Of a DNA stretch of 64,000 nucleotides, positions 19,209 through 29,077 are shown piece by piece (within the stretch, counting starts at the first letter, position 1; each line of letters starts with the position of its first letter). Made by a program: the position numbers and the translations under genes. Under the pieces are notes generated by a model. It had not been told where the DNA came from. It did not search any database and worked only from the letters and a program-made list of their open reading frames with translations. Source of the stretch: Adhaeribacter swui (GTDB lineage: Bacteria; Bacteroidota; Bacteroidia; Cytophagales; Hymenobacteraceae); NCBI RefSeq assembly GCF_014217805.1, contig NZ_CP055156.1:2920585-2984584 (forward strand), written 5' to 3'.

Positions 19209-20042
19209 TTAAACATATTCTTTCAGGTTCTGAACCGAAATTAGTTTTTCCATAACTAACTCGGTTACTTTCTCTGTTGCCTTTGGAAATACTTTTCTTA
19301 AATCTATTTCATCCGTATCTCTCAGGAGGGCCTGCAGGCTTTTCATAAACATATTTTTTATTTCGGTAGCCAAATTAACCTTGCAGATGCCTCTGGAAAT
19401 GGCGGCCTGTACTTGATCTTCGGGGATACCGGAACTGCCGTGCAAAACCAGAATAGCATCAGTTTTTGCGTGAATCTCTGATAACAGTGGTAATTGAAGT
19501 TTCGGCACTTCTTTGTAAAATCCGTGGGCAGACCCAATAGCAACTGCCAGGGCATCTACACCGGTCTCTTCCACAAATAAGCTGGCTTCCTCCGGGCTGG
19601 TGAACATTTGTTGAACATGAGACTGGCCTAATTTAGCAACATAACCAAGCTCTCCTTCAACGGTAGCACCGTATTCGCCTGCAATTTTCACGGCTTCTGC
19701 CGTTAATTTTATGTTGTCTTTAATAGGCAATTCACTGCCATCAAACATAACGGAATCAAAGCCGGCGTCCAGGCATTTGCGAACAAGTTCCAGGGAGTCG
19801 CCGTGGTCCAGATGCAGCCATCCTTCAACGCCAAATGCTTCCAAGGCGCTCCTACCCATATTAACGGCTGTTTGCAGGCCCATGTATTCGATGGAACTTC
19901 TGGTTAGTTGTAAAATTAATGGTTGTTGCAAGGACGCAGCCGCCCGCAATACGCCATGAAGCGTTTCCAGGTTGTAAAAATTAGTAGCAAGTAAGCCTTT
20001 TTTTTGGTCGGTAAGTACTTGCATTTTTTGCTTTAAGGTCAT
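19209..20042 (-). CDS. Class II ketose-bisphosphate aldolase (tagatose/fructose-1,6-bisphosphate type)
   Basis: A 277-residue zinc-dependent aldolase of the GatY/KbaY/FbaA family. Visible motifs are HLDHG (catalytic Asp79, zinc His80), VEGELG (around 128-133), GSAHG (zinc His173) and VLHGSSG (zinc His201), followed by KVNLATE. It cleaves ketose-1,6-bisphosphate to dihydroxyacetone phosphate and glyceraldehyde-3-phosphate. With AgaS-like isomerase and PfkB kinase genes nearby, tagatose-1,6-bisphosphate is the likely substrate. It is the last gene of a minus-strand group, 71 bp after the DMT transporter. Confidence 0.88.
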   Translation of the reverse strand: MTLKQKMQVLTDQKKGLLATNFYNLETLHGVLRAAASLQQPLILQLTRSSIEYMGLQTAVNMGRSALEAFGVEGWLHLDHGDSLELVRKCLDAGFDSVMFDGSELPIKDNIKLTAEAVKIAGEYGATVEGELGYVAKLGQSHVQQMFTSPEEASLFVEETGVDALAVAIGSAHGFYKEVPKLQLPLLSEIHAKTDAILVLHGSSGIPEDQVQAAISRGICKVNLATEIKNMFMKSLQALLRDTDEIDLRKVFPKATEKVTELVMEKLISVQNLKEYV

Positions 20043-20113
20043 TGTAAAGTAGAGAAATTTAAAATTTTACCAATTTTATTTAGCGTTTTAGTAGCTGAGA
20101 GGTAGAATCGGCT

Positions 20114-21037
20114 TTATACTTCTTTCAATTTTATTGCTTTTGACTCTTTAGTCTCTTCCACTTTAGTCTCTTCCGCAGCCATTAAAAGTGCCGAGATTAT
20201 GGCCAGTACCATGCCGGTAATAATTACCGGATGGGGTATAAAGGCATAAATAGTTAATGAGAGGATCACTGTCAGTACTGGGGAAAGGGCAGTAGTCATG
20301 GGGGCTACAATTATTGCCTTGCCAAACCTAAAGGCATACACCAGGCAAAGAGCACCAAAAGCATTTAATATCTGAACTACCGCTGCCAGGTAAGGTCCCT
20401 TTATTCCCAGATTAATATGCTGCGAGAAATCAGTCATGTATAAGGCAAACGGAATAAGTAAAACCGAGCCCAGGGCCATATAAAAGAAAATGCTCTCGGC
20501 TTTCATGGTTTCGTTGGCAAAGCGCAAAACGTAACCCTGAACTCCCCAGGCCAGCAAGGGTATAGCCGTTAAAACCATCCATAAATAACCCTTAACCGTG
20601 CTGTCGCCGGGAGGTTGATAGGAGAGCAACAGAACCGCGATAAGGGCCGCAACTATGCCCAGCCATCCCAAGCGCCCTGTTTTTTCTTTTAATATAATTA
20701 CCGCCAATAAAATGGTAATAACCGGAGTTAAGGAAAGTAATGGAAAAACAAGGTAGGCCGGTGCTATTTTCAGGGTAAAGAAAAGAACCAATTGGCCGCC
20801 TGCACCCATAATCCCGGCACCGGTGCCCAGTAAAATAGAACGCTTGTCATGCTCGAGTTGCCAGCGGTTTATGGCCAAGGCAAAAATTGCCGCCAGAATC
20901 ATGGTTAAGGCCCATACCACATAGCCCAGGGTGGCCGGAAAACCATTTTTTTCAGGTATCTCGATAAGCGCACCCCACACGCCCATAAAAATTACATGGA
21001 TAACTACAAAACTGATCCAATTTTTTCCTTTGTTCAT
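20114..21037 (-). CDS. EamA/DMT-superfamily membrane transporter
   Basis: A 307-residue inner-membrane protein with ten hydrophobic segments in two repeats of five, the usual EamA layout. Recognisable parts are a GVWGALIEIPEK start, an internal YLVFPLLSLTPVITILLAVIIL helix pair, and the second-repeat helix ALSPVLTVILSLTIY. The C-terminal tail is charged. It lies between the aldolase and an S9 peptidase with a 9-bp gap to the latter, so they are probably co-transcribed. Members move metabolites, sugars or amino acids, but the substrate is not predictable. In this locus, sugar or amino-sugar import is plausible. Confidence 0.8.
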   Translation of the reverse strand: MNKGKNWISFVVIHVIFMGVWGALIEIPEKNGFPATLGYVVWALTMILAAIFALAINRWQLEHDKRSILLGTGAGIMGAGGQLVLFFTLKIAPAYLVFPLLSLTPVITILLAVIILKEKTGRLGWLGIVAALIAVLLLSYQPPGDSTVKGYLWMVLTAIPLLAWGVQGYVLRFANETMKAESIFFYMALGSVLLIPFALYMTDFSQHINLGIKGPYLAAVVQILNAFGALCLVYAFRFGKAIIVAPMTTALSPVLTVILSLTIYAFIPHPVIITGMVLAIISALLMAAEETKVEETKESKAIKLKEV

Positions 21038-21046
21038 CTTAAAAAT

Positions 21047-23026
21047 TTAACTCTTTATAAATTCATCAAACCAGTTCAGCACGCGGCTGTATAAATCATA
21101 TCTGCTTTTCGGTTGCAAATCGGGCCGCCAGCCATGCCCTTCTTCGAGATACTGGACGAAAGATGCGGTTACTCCTAATTTTTTTAAGGCGACGTACATT
21201 TCTTCCGCCTGAGTTACCGGAACCTCATTGTCTTTAGTGCCATGCAGGAACAGCGTAGGAGTTTTAACATTTTTTACATGCCGCAACGGCGACCATTGCC
21301 AAAGCAGGGGAAAATTATTATAAACACTCCCGTTAAATTCCGATTCCATGAGTGAATGGTACAAAGAGGTGCCCGCGAAACTGATGAGGTTGCTGATACC
21401 GCCATCGACAACAGCTGCTTTGAAGCGATTGGTTTGCGTGATGATCCAGTTGGTCATATAGCCGCCGTAGCTCTGGCCGGTTACTCCCAAATTTCCCTCG
21501 TCAATCCAGGAATTAGTAGCAACAGCATAATCTAGTCCGAGCATCAGGTCTTTATAATCGCCGCCACCCCAGTTCAGGACAGTGCCTCTTGAGAATGCCT
21601 GGCCATAGCCGCTACTACCTCTGGGGTTCATGAAAAGCACCCCATATCCGTGCGCCGCTAGCAACTGCATGAACGGATCAAAAGAATAGCCGAACATATT
21701 GTGCGGACCGCCGTGAATAACCAGGATTAAAGGGTACTTTTTTGAATCCTGTAAAGAGCAAGGCGGCATGAGCCAGCCTTGTACCGGAGTTCCGTCGAAG
21801 CTATTAAACCAGAATTCCTTAACCTCCTGCAGGGCCCACTTATCCAGCAAATCTTTGTTTTCATCTGTTATTTGAATGGGGGAAGGCTCGCTGGTTTTTT
21901 TCAGGAAAATTTCAGACGGATGGGTAATGTCTGTTAAAATATAGGCCAGAGCATCTCCATCGGCAGTTAAGGAATATTCTTGCACCTGGGAATTACCCGC
22001 CAGGATTTTTTCAATTTCACCGGTGCTTATAGAGGCCCGGTACAGCGATGTGGAGCCTTGGTTGCCAGCGGTAAAGTAAACCCAATCGCCAAGGGGATGC
22101 CATTGGATATTTTCTATTCTTCGGTCTAAGGTTTGGGTTAAACATTGCGGCGATCCGCTCGTTGCTGGTACGATATATAATTGTGTATCGTCCGCCGGGC
22201 TGTCGTTTGTGCTAATGGCGCTTGTCGTGGCCAGGTACGCAATATACTTCCCGTCCGGCGACCAGGCAGGTTGAAAGGCGGTACCCGCATGGTTTGTAAG
22301 TTTTTCTATTTTTTTTGTCTGGATACTAACGGTCCATAAATCGCAATTTTGATTATTATCCGGATCAGCGGTATGATTGCTGATAAACACTATTTGGGTG
22401 CTGTCCGGAGACCACGATATAGAATGTTCGTTATAATCCCCCGGAGTTATGATTTGCGGTTCGCCGCCCTTAACAGGAATAATCCAAATATGGCTCGTAT
22501 ACGCATCCGCGAAAAATGGCCGGCCCCATCCGCCTTTTGTTTTGTAAAGCAGCCGGTTTACCACCATAATCTGGTTATCCTGGGCTTCCGGCACAGTAGG
22601 AGGAACGGTACTTACATAGGCGATATACTGTCCATCCGGCGACCAGCAGAAATCTGTTTGGGTTAGGTGATTAATAAAATAAGATGATTCATACACTTCT
22701 GTTAGGAAACGGGTTGTATGATCCTGTAAACTATAAATCCATATTCCGGAGCTTCCGTTTTGGGATGCGTGATAAGCAATAGATAAACCATCCGGCGACC
22801 ATACTGGGGAAGATCCTTGGGTTAAAATCTCTGATTTGTTATCGGAAGTAGATGTTAATACAATATAATCTTGTCTGGTGTTGTGGTTTAAATCGCTTAC
22901 AGTTTTTACATAAACGATTTTACTGCCATCAGGAGAAATCTTGATACCACTTAGAGTGCGAATTTCAAATATGTCATTAATATGAAAAATAAGGTTACCC
23001 GTCTCTTTATTTTCCGTTTCTCTCAT
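21047..23026 (-). CDS. S9-family prolyl oligopeptidase-like serine peptidase
   Basis: A 659-residue protein. Residues about 20-385 form a beta-propeller with repeated WSPDG/SPDG blades (WSPDG near 76, 128, 206 and 255). The C-terminal alpha/beta-hydrolase domain has GQSYGGY with nucleophile Ser519, HGTKDNEVP with Asp599, and EEGHGW with His631. No signal peptide is visible, so it is probably cytoplasmic. The family cleaves small peptides or acyl-peptides. It is the first gene of the minus-strand group and sits 9 bp before the DMT transporter gene. Its role in a glycan locus may be trimming of peptide or amino-acid conjugates. Confidence 0.88.
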   Translation of the reverse strand: MRETENKETGNLIFHINDIFEIRTLSGIKISPDGSKIVYVKTVSDLNHNTRQDYIVLTSTSDNKSEILTQGSSPVWSPDGLSIAYHASQNGSSGIWIYSLQDHTTRFLTEVYESSYFINHLTQTDFCWSPDGQYIAYVSTVPPTVPEAQDNQIMVVNRLLYKTKGGWGRPFFADAYTSHIWIIPVKGGEPQIITPGDYNEHSISWSPDSTQIVFISNHTADPDNNQNCDLWTVSIQTKKIEKLTNHAGTAFQPAWSPDGKYIAYLATTSAISTNDSPADDTQLYIVPATSGSPQCLTQTLDRRIENIQWHPLGDWVYFTAGNQGSTSLYRASISTGEIEKILAGNSQVQEYSLTADGDALAYILTDITHPSEIFLKKTSEPSPIQITDENKDLLDKWALQEVKEFWFNSFDGTPVQGWLMPPCSLQDSKKYPLILVIHGGPHNMFGYSFDPFMQLLAAHGYGVLFMNPRGSSGYGQAFSRGTVLNWGGGDYKDLMLGLDYAVATNSWIDEGNLGVTGQSYGGYMTNWIITQTNRFKAAVVDGGISNLISFAGTSLYHSLMESEFNGSVYNNFPLLWQWSPLRHVKNVKTPTLFLHGTKDNEVPVTQAEEMYVALKKLGVTASFVQYLEEGHGWRPDLQPKSRYDLYSRVLNWFDEFIKS

Positions 23027-24133
23027 GATTTAATTGGTAATTCACTGAAGCTATTCTAATGAATGACCTTTTTTTTAATATTAAAATATTTAGTGGATAC
23101 ACTAGGCCAAGGTTTATAAGTAAATACAAAGATTTAATCAGCTTTCTTTTCTTACAAACTTTCTTTCAGATTATGTACTAATTGGTTGGTGCTTATTTTT
23201 CACAACCTTACGTAAGGTTGCGAAATAAATCTTTTATTTACAAAAAAATTAAAGAATAATTTTCTGTCCTTTTTATTTCTTACATCACGTTTTTATTGCA
23301 ATATTTTTATACAAACCCGTATGAACTTCCTGATATATATTATTGCCTGCTTTATTTGTTTTTCGTAAATCTTGTTTTTTTTTAAATATATAAGTAGTTA
23401 ATATTTAAATACTTGTTTTATGGTGTCTGCGTCGTCTAGACCAGCTTTGTATTGCTGAGTGAGGTGTGCAAGTGGTTAAAGTCATTTGGTTGAATAGAAT
23501 GAATGACTAGAACGACGTGGTGCGGATAGGGATTAAGTAAATAACTAAAGACAAATAATGTTCTAAGCTACTTTCTCTTTGTTGTAGCCTCTAGTTAGGC
23601 TTGCTAAATTAAAATGCTAAAAAGATTCTAGGTGCCTGTGCTTTAGTTAGTTTAATTAATTGACCATCAGTAGTTAATTTATTTTGCCAGAATGCTTCAT
23701 AATCTTTTTACTCCATTATACTCCTTAATCAACTTGTTATTACTTAGAATAGGCTTGTCTGCTCGCTACATAAAGCATATTAAATAATCTGCTTTTTTAA
23801 AAAATTATTTTAAACAGATAGACCAATTTGAAATAAGAGATCAGAGCTAACGTGCTTGGCAGGTTTTTTATGGTTTTAGTTGGTAAATGAATATGTTGAT
23901 ATATAAAAACAACAACATACAATGAATAATCGAGTTTGGGTTTAGGTGTATTAAGGGTTTGTTTCATTTTATTAACTAGTAAGTTCCATTACCTTTATTA
24001 ATTTGAAGATTTTGGGTTTCAAAACATTAATAATTTAAAAAAAAATATTTTTTTTGTTATGATTTGTTGTTAAAAACAATTTTATTTAGGCAACGAAAGC
24101 TAATATTCTTCTCTACAACTCAAAAAAGCAATT
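23027..24133. other. 1.1-kb divergent intergenic region between the peptidase and susC
   Basis: No credible gene; stop codons are dense in all frames. It holds the 18-bp palindrome at 23,203-23,220 and a loose inverted pair (CGTCGTCTAG near 23,430 and CTAGAACGACG near 23,507). It ends in a very AT-rich susC leader. Both flanking transcripts must start here. Confidence 0.55.
23203..23220. promoter_or_regulatory. 18-bp perfect palindrome, candidate operator
   Basis: CAACCTTACGTAAGGTTG is its own reverse complement with no loop. It lies 177 bp upstream of the peptidase start, in the region shared with susC. Its form fits a dimeric regulator binding site, but no second copy was seen. Confidence 0.4.
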
Positions 24134-27100
24134 ATGAAATTAAAAACTTCTACAAAAATGTGTTGGTCAGAACCACCTGGCAAGGCTCTTCTGGTATTTT
24201 GGATAAGTTGTATTCTTATCCTCGGAGTGCAATCGAATACTTTTGCGCAGCAAAAAACGGTTACTGGCACTGTGAAAGATGAAAGGTCTGCTCCAATACC
24301 AGGAGTAACAGTACTAGTAAAAGGAGCTTCTAAAGGAACTACTACTGATGTAAGTGGTAAATTTAACTTGCAGGTTTCTCCGGACGAGGTTCTGGTTTTT
24401 TCAATCATCGGGTATGTTTCCAGAGAAGTCCCTGTAGGAAACCGGACAACAATTGATGTTAACATGTCGGAAGACATGCAAAATCTTTCGGAGGTGGTGA
24501 TCGTTGGGTTTGGAGCAGAAAAGAAAGTAAACGTTATTGGTTCTATCGAAACAATCTCCACAAAAGAAATTAAGGCCTCGCCTGTTGGTTCCGTGTCCAA
24601 TGCTTTGGCCGGACGGTTGCCGGGTCTGGTGGTGCAACAGCCGCAAGGGGAACCGGGCGCTGACGCAGCGCAATTGTTAATTCGTGGTAGAGGTACCTTG
24701 GGTAATAGTGCACCCTTAATTATAATTGACGGCACCGAAGGAAGGGACATTAATGCTTTAAATGCCAATGATATTGAGAGTATCAGCGTTCTTAAAGATG
24801 CTTCCGCTGCTATTTATGGCGCCCGGGCGGCCAACGGTGTAATTCTGGTTACTACTAAAAAAGGTGCCCAGGGCAAGCCCCGAATAGATTATTCCATGTA
24901 TCAAGGTTTATCAAAACCTACCTGGTTACCCAAAATGACGGATGCCGCTACTTACGCCCAAATGGTGCGGGAGATGCAAACCTACGACGGGGTTGCGGAA
25001 GCCAACTTGCGGTATAAGCCGGAAGATGTCGAAAAATACAGATCGGGCGAATACCCCTGGACCCATCCGAATACTAACTGGAATGACGTTACCTTGCGGA
25101 ATTTTGCCAATACCTCTAACCATAACCTTTCTATTAGTGGTGGTACCGATAGAGTTACCTACTACGGTGGTATCGGCTATTTTCATTCCGATGGTATTTA
25201 TAAACGGGATGCGAATGATTTTAAGCGGTTTAACATCAAAGTGAACGTTGATTTTAACGTTAATAAGTACTTAACGGTAGGAGTAGCATTAAACGAAATC
25301 CAGGAAAACCGGATGTCCTCGTCCATGGACCGAGAAACAATTTTCAATGTTGTTAACCAAGGCCGACCTACTGATTTTGCTTACTGGCCCAATGGTCAGC
25401 TAGCTACTGGTTCTTTTGGGTTAGGATATCATCCGGCCGTTATTTCCACGCTGGATTATGGTTTTAACGACCGGAAAAACTTAATGAGTTACAACACGCT
25501 CAATGCTTCTTTAAAGATCCCGGGTGTGGAAGGACTGGCTCTGACAACTTACTATTCTTATGACGTGGACTTTAACAAAGGGAAGCTTTTTACCCAGCCT
25601 CTGGAAGGGTATACCTTTAATCGGGCCGCGTATTTGGCCGCTGGCAATACTGGCAAGGAAGACGGCTCCGCGTTTTTGACCAAGATTTCAAACAATGCTC
25701 CCCGGACATTGGAAAATACGAATGGCAACGCTACCCGCAAGCTCTATCATTTGCAGTTGGATTACGCGAAGACCTTTAATGAGGCGCATAACCTGAGTGC
25801 CTTTGTGGCCTATGAGCAATTTAAAAACGAAACCAATAGTACATCGGCGTTCCGTACCGGTTTTGTCAGCAGCGCGCTGCCTTACCTATTTGCTGGTGGC
25901 AACCAAAATAAAGATAATTATGAAACCGTAGGGATTGATACCCGGGTTAATTACTTCGGAAGACTAAGTTATAATTATAAAGAAAAATACCTGTTGCAAT
26001 TTACTCTACGCCGCGATGGTTCCGTGCGTTTTTCGGAAGAAAGTGGACGTTGGGGAACCTTCCCGAGTGCATTGGCCGGCTGGGTAATTTCCAAGGAAGG
26101 ATTCATGCAGGATAAATTTGTTAATTTTTTAAAACTGAAGGCATCGTGGGGAAGAATGGGTAATGACCAGGTAGACCCTTTCCAGTACCTGGCTAGCTAT
26201 TCGTTTGGCACGGGCGGCGTTTATGGCACCGGTTTAAATTATAGTAACAGTCTTTTTCAGAACGTAACCCCGAACCCCAATATTACCTGGGAAATTGCCA
26301 ACATGACCAATGTTGGTTTTGAGTCGGCGTTCTTTAATGATTTCTTTTTAAATGCCGATTTCTTTTATCAGCGCCGAAGCCGGATTCTAGTGGCACGGAA
26401 TGCTTCGGTGCCAGACTTTACCGGTATCTCTCTTCCGAACGAAAACTTTGGTATCGTGGATAGCAAAGGTTTAGAAGTGGAATTAGGATACCAAAAAGGT
26501 AAATCGGATGTAACCTACGGGATAACCGGCAACTTTACATTTGCCCGCAACAAGATAGTGGAGTTCGACGAGCCCAAGCAGGTAGTAGAATGGCAGAGAA
26601 GAACCGGACATCCCATCGGCGCCATACTGCTTCATAAATCCGCGGGTATTTTTAAAAATGTAGATCAAGTAAATTCAATGCCGCATGTGACCGGAGCCAT
26701 ACCCGGAGACGTGATTATTGAAGATGTGAACGGAGATGGTCAAATCACCGCCGATGACCGCATATTATTTGATCAGACGAGCGTTCCCGAAATAACCTAT
26801 GCCGCATCGCTTAATGTAGGCTATAAAGCCTTTCGTTTAAGTGCTTTGATTACCGGAGTTGGAACGGCCTGGCGGCAAATGCTAGGTTCCCAGCAAGGTT
26901 TGCAAGGAAATTACTACCAGTATCAGGCCGACGGACGCTGGACACCTGATAACCCGAATGCTACCAAACCCAGAACCCCGAATGGCTGGCAGCCTTATTG
27001 GAGAAATAATAGCTTCCGGACCGATATGGAGTATCAGAATATGGAATTTGCCCGGCTAAAAAATGTGGAGCTGAGTTATACCTTGCCTAAAAAATTCCAG

Positions 27101-27259
27101 AACACCCTTAAAATGGCTAATGCCGAGATTTATTTATCCGGCCAAAATTTATTCCTCCTGTATGCCTCGCAAGGTATCTGGGATCCGGAATTCAGCGGCA
27201 ACCGGGATAACTACCCAATCATGAAGGTTTATACCATAGGTGCCCGGGTTTCTTTTTAA
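24134..27259 (+). CDS. SusC/RagA-type TonB-dependent outer-membrane transporter
   Basis: A 1041-residue protein with a signal peptide ending at NTFAQ (about residue 38). A carboxypeptidase-like regulatory domain (residues 41-115, starting VTGTVKDE) comes next, then a TonB box (LSEVVIVGFG), a plug domain with LLIRGRGTLGN and VLKDASAAIYGARAANGVILVTTKKG-like signatures, and a long beta-barrel. The C-terminus ends in an aromatic strand (GARVSF). It imports glycan fragments across the outer membrane together with the SusD lipoprotein encoded 39 bp downstream. The lyase, hexosaminidase and amino-sugar genes around it suggest a uronate/hexosamine oligosaccharide ligand. Confidence 0.95.
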   Translation: MKLKTSTKMCWSEPPGKALLVFWISCILILGVQSNTFAQQKTVTGTVKDERSAPIPGVTVLVKGASKGTTTDVSGKFNLQVSPDEVLVFSIIGYVSREVPVGNRTTIDVNMSEDMQNLSEVVIVGFGAEKKVNVIGSIETISTKEIKASPVGSVSNALAGRLPGLVVQQPQGEPGADAAQLLIRGRGTLGNSAPLIIIDGTEGRDINALNANDIESISVLKDASAAIYGARAANGVILVTTKKGAQGKPRIDYSMYQGLSKPTWLPKMTDAATYAQMVREMQTYDGVAEANLRYKPEDVEKYRSGEYPWTHPNTNWNDVTLRNFANTSNHNLSISGGTDRVTYYGGIGYFHSDGIYKRDANDFKRFNIKVNVDFNVNKYLTVGVALNEIQENRMSSSMDRETIFNVVNQGRPTDFAYWPNGQLATGSFGLGYHPAVISTLDYGFNDRKNLMSYNTLNASLKIPGVEGLALTTYYSYDVDFNKGKLFTQPLEGYTFNRAAYLAAGNTGKEDGSAFLTKISNNAPRTLENTNGNATRKLYHLQLDYAKTFNEAHNLSAFVAYEQFKNETNSTSAFRTGFVSSALPYLFAGGNQNKDNYETVGIDTRVNYFGRLSYNYKEKYLLQFTLRRDGSVRFSEESGRWGTFPSALAGWVISKEGFMQDKFVNFLKLKASWGRMGNDQVDPFQYLASYSFGTGGVYGTGLNYSNSLFQNVTPNPNITWEIANMTNVGFESAFFNDFFLNADFFYQRRSRILVARNASVPDFTGISLPNENFGIVDSKGLEVELGYQKGKSDVTYGITGNFTFARNKIVEFDEPKQVVEWQRRTGHPIGAILLHKSAGIFKNVDQVNSMPHVTGAIPGDVIIEDVNGDGQITADDRILFDQTSVPEITYAASLNVGYKAFRLSALITGVGTAWRQMLGSQQGLQGNYYQYQADGRWTPDNPNATKPRTPNGWQPYWRNNSFRTDMEYQNMEFARLKNVELSYTLPKKFQNTLKMANAEIYLSGQNLFLLYASQGIWDPEFSGNRDNYPIMKVYTIGARVSF

Positions 27260-27298
27260 AAAATCTACATTTTACAGTTAAAGTTTGAATTCGCTCTT

Positions 27299-29077
27299 AT
27301 GAAATATTCAAAAATATTTATAGCAGTAGTCGGCTCCCTCGTGTTTGGGATGTCTTCCTGCCACGACATCCTCGATATAACGCCGGTAGATAGGTATACC
27401 GATGCGGTTCTCTGGGAAGATATTAACTTATCTAAGGCTTATTTGCTGGATACCTACCGGGGTACCGGTATTGGTTACCGGCAGTATATGGTTACCGGGG
27501 TATCGGATGAGTCACAAATTAAATTCCGGGAGAACTTTTACGTGAGAGGTGACATCTCGCCCGATAATGCCGCCCCTTGGGGATTATCAAGCTACCTTCC
27601 GGGCTGGAACGACCATTACAAAAATATCCAAAAGCTGAACAAATTTCTCGACAATGTAGGACGGGCGGTGGAAGCTGCTTCCGCCGATAATAAGCCTTCG
27701 GTACAGGCTCAGGTAGATGTTTTGCGGGGCGAGGCCTTGTTTTTACGGGCGTATGCCTATTCGGAGCTTGCTCGCATCTACGGCGGTGTTCCCTTGCTGG
27801 CCAAAGAAAGCCAGATAAATCAGGATTTCCAGTCGATAACGCGGGCCTCTTTTGAGGAAACGATAAACTTTATTGTAAAAGATTGCGATGATGCGGCTGC
27901 CCTCTTGCTGGAAAAAAGCAGAACCGAGATGGGTAAAGCAACCAAAGCGGCGGCGCTGGCTTTAAAGTCTCGGATTTTGTTGTTTGCCGCCAGTGATTTA
28001 ACGGCCGATGGCACTGCTGGTAGCAAGTTTGTTGGTTATACCAACCCAAATAGACAGGTGCTCTGGAAGGCGGCCCAATTGGCTGCTAAAGCAGTAATGG
28101 ATTTGCCTGAAGTTGGTCTGGAAAGTTTTGGCGCCCCTGACAAAGAGCAGGTAAGTAATAGGATGGCTGCCTTTTTTGAAAAAAGAGATTTGGCAAGCCC
28201 TGAAGTGATCTGGGGCAAAATGTATTCGACTATTGACGGCGATATAAATTCGATGAATGGACAGAATGCGCCGAGCGGCACCGGATTTGCCACTTCCACC
28301 AATCCATCGCAAAAGTTGGTTGATACTTATCAGATGGAAGACGGCAGTAATTTCTATGAGCATTTCGCAGTGGATAACGACGTGTATAGAAACATTTCCG
28401 GTAAGTATAAAAATGAAAATATTTACAAAAACCGAGATCCCCGGTTCTACGCCACCATACTCTACGATAGCGCTCTTTGGAACGGAAGAAGTGTTGATAT
28501 CCGTACCCGGGTAACCATTGAAAATGGGGTGGAAACCAAACGGGTTTTTGGCTATGATACCGAAAACAGTACTTACAATGCGCACAATGCCACCGTAACG
28601 GGCTATAGCCTTCGGAAATTGCTGATTGCAAATTTAACTGATCCGCTAAACCGGAATAATAATGCTTATATCGAATTCCGATACCCGGAGATTCTGTTAA
28701 ATTATGCAGAAGCCAGCATCGCATTAGGGGAAATTTCGGAAGCAGCTACCTATATAAACATGATTCGCAATCGTGCGGGTATGCCTGATTTTACCGGAGA
28801 CATAACCCAGGCCTTGCGTTATGAAAGACAGATTGAGCTGGCTTTTGAAAACCAACGTTGGTATGACATGAGAAGGTGGAAAATCTTGGTTCCGGAACTT
28901 ACCAATGTTTATGGAATTAAGATTGATGAAGTAACAAATAACGGCGTTATTTCAACTACCTGGAAACGATTTGTTACCCAGACCCGGGTAGCCGTTGACC
29001 GAATGCTATGGATTCCGATCCCACGCATAGAAATAAACAAAGCCCCTCAACTGGAACAGAATCCGGGTTATAATTAA
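27299..29077 (+). CDS. SusD/RagB-type nutrient-binding lipoprotein
   Basis: A 592-residue surface lipoprotein. The lipobox is GMSSC with Cys21, followed by HDILDITPVD, the classic SusD mature N-terminus. The central region has the tetratricopeptide-like helices of the family (QVDVLRGEALFLRAYAYSELARIYGGVPLL). The C-terminal part has the usual ILLNYAEASIALGE, YINMIRNRAGMPDF and ERQIELAFENQRWYDMRRWK stretches. It captures glycan at the cell surface and closes over the SusC channel. It begins 39 bp after susC, and a long hairpin follows the stop codon. Confidence 0.95.
   Translation: MKYSKIFIAVVGSLVFGMSSCHDILDITPVDRYTDAVLWEDINLSKAYLLDTYRGTGIGYRQYMVTGVSDESQIKFRENFYVRGDISPDNAAPWGLSSYLPGWNDHYKNIQKLNKFLDNVGRAVEAASADNKPSVQAQVDVLRGEALFLRAYAYSELARIYGGVPLLAKESQINQDFQSITRASFEETINFIVKDCDDAAALLLEKSRTEMGKATKAAALALKSRILLFAASDLTADGTAGSKFVGYTNPNRQVLWKAAQLAAKAVMDLPEVGLESFGAPDKEQVSNRMAAFFEKRDLASPEVIWGKMYSTIDGDINSMNGQNAPSGTGFATSTNPSQKLVDTYQMEDGSNFYEHFAVDNDVYRNISGKYKNENIYKNRDPRFYATILYDSALWNGRSVDIRTRVTIENGVETKRVFGYDTENSTYNAHNATVTGYSLRKLLIANLTDPLNRNNNAYIEFRYPEILLNYAEASIALGEISEAATYINMIRNRAGMPDFTGDITQALRYERQIELAFENQRWYDMRRWKILVPELTNVYGIKIDEVTNNGVISTTWKRFVTQTRVAVDRMLWIPIPRIEINKAPQLEQNPGYN

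Noticed and set aside
24064-24282. 72-residue frame overlapping the susC start
   Set aside because: It lies in the leader and over the susC signal peptide in another frame, with no domain or start support.
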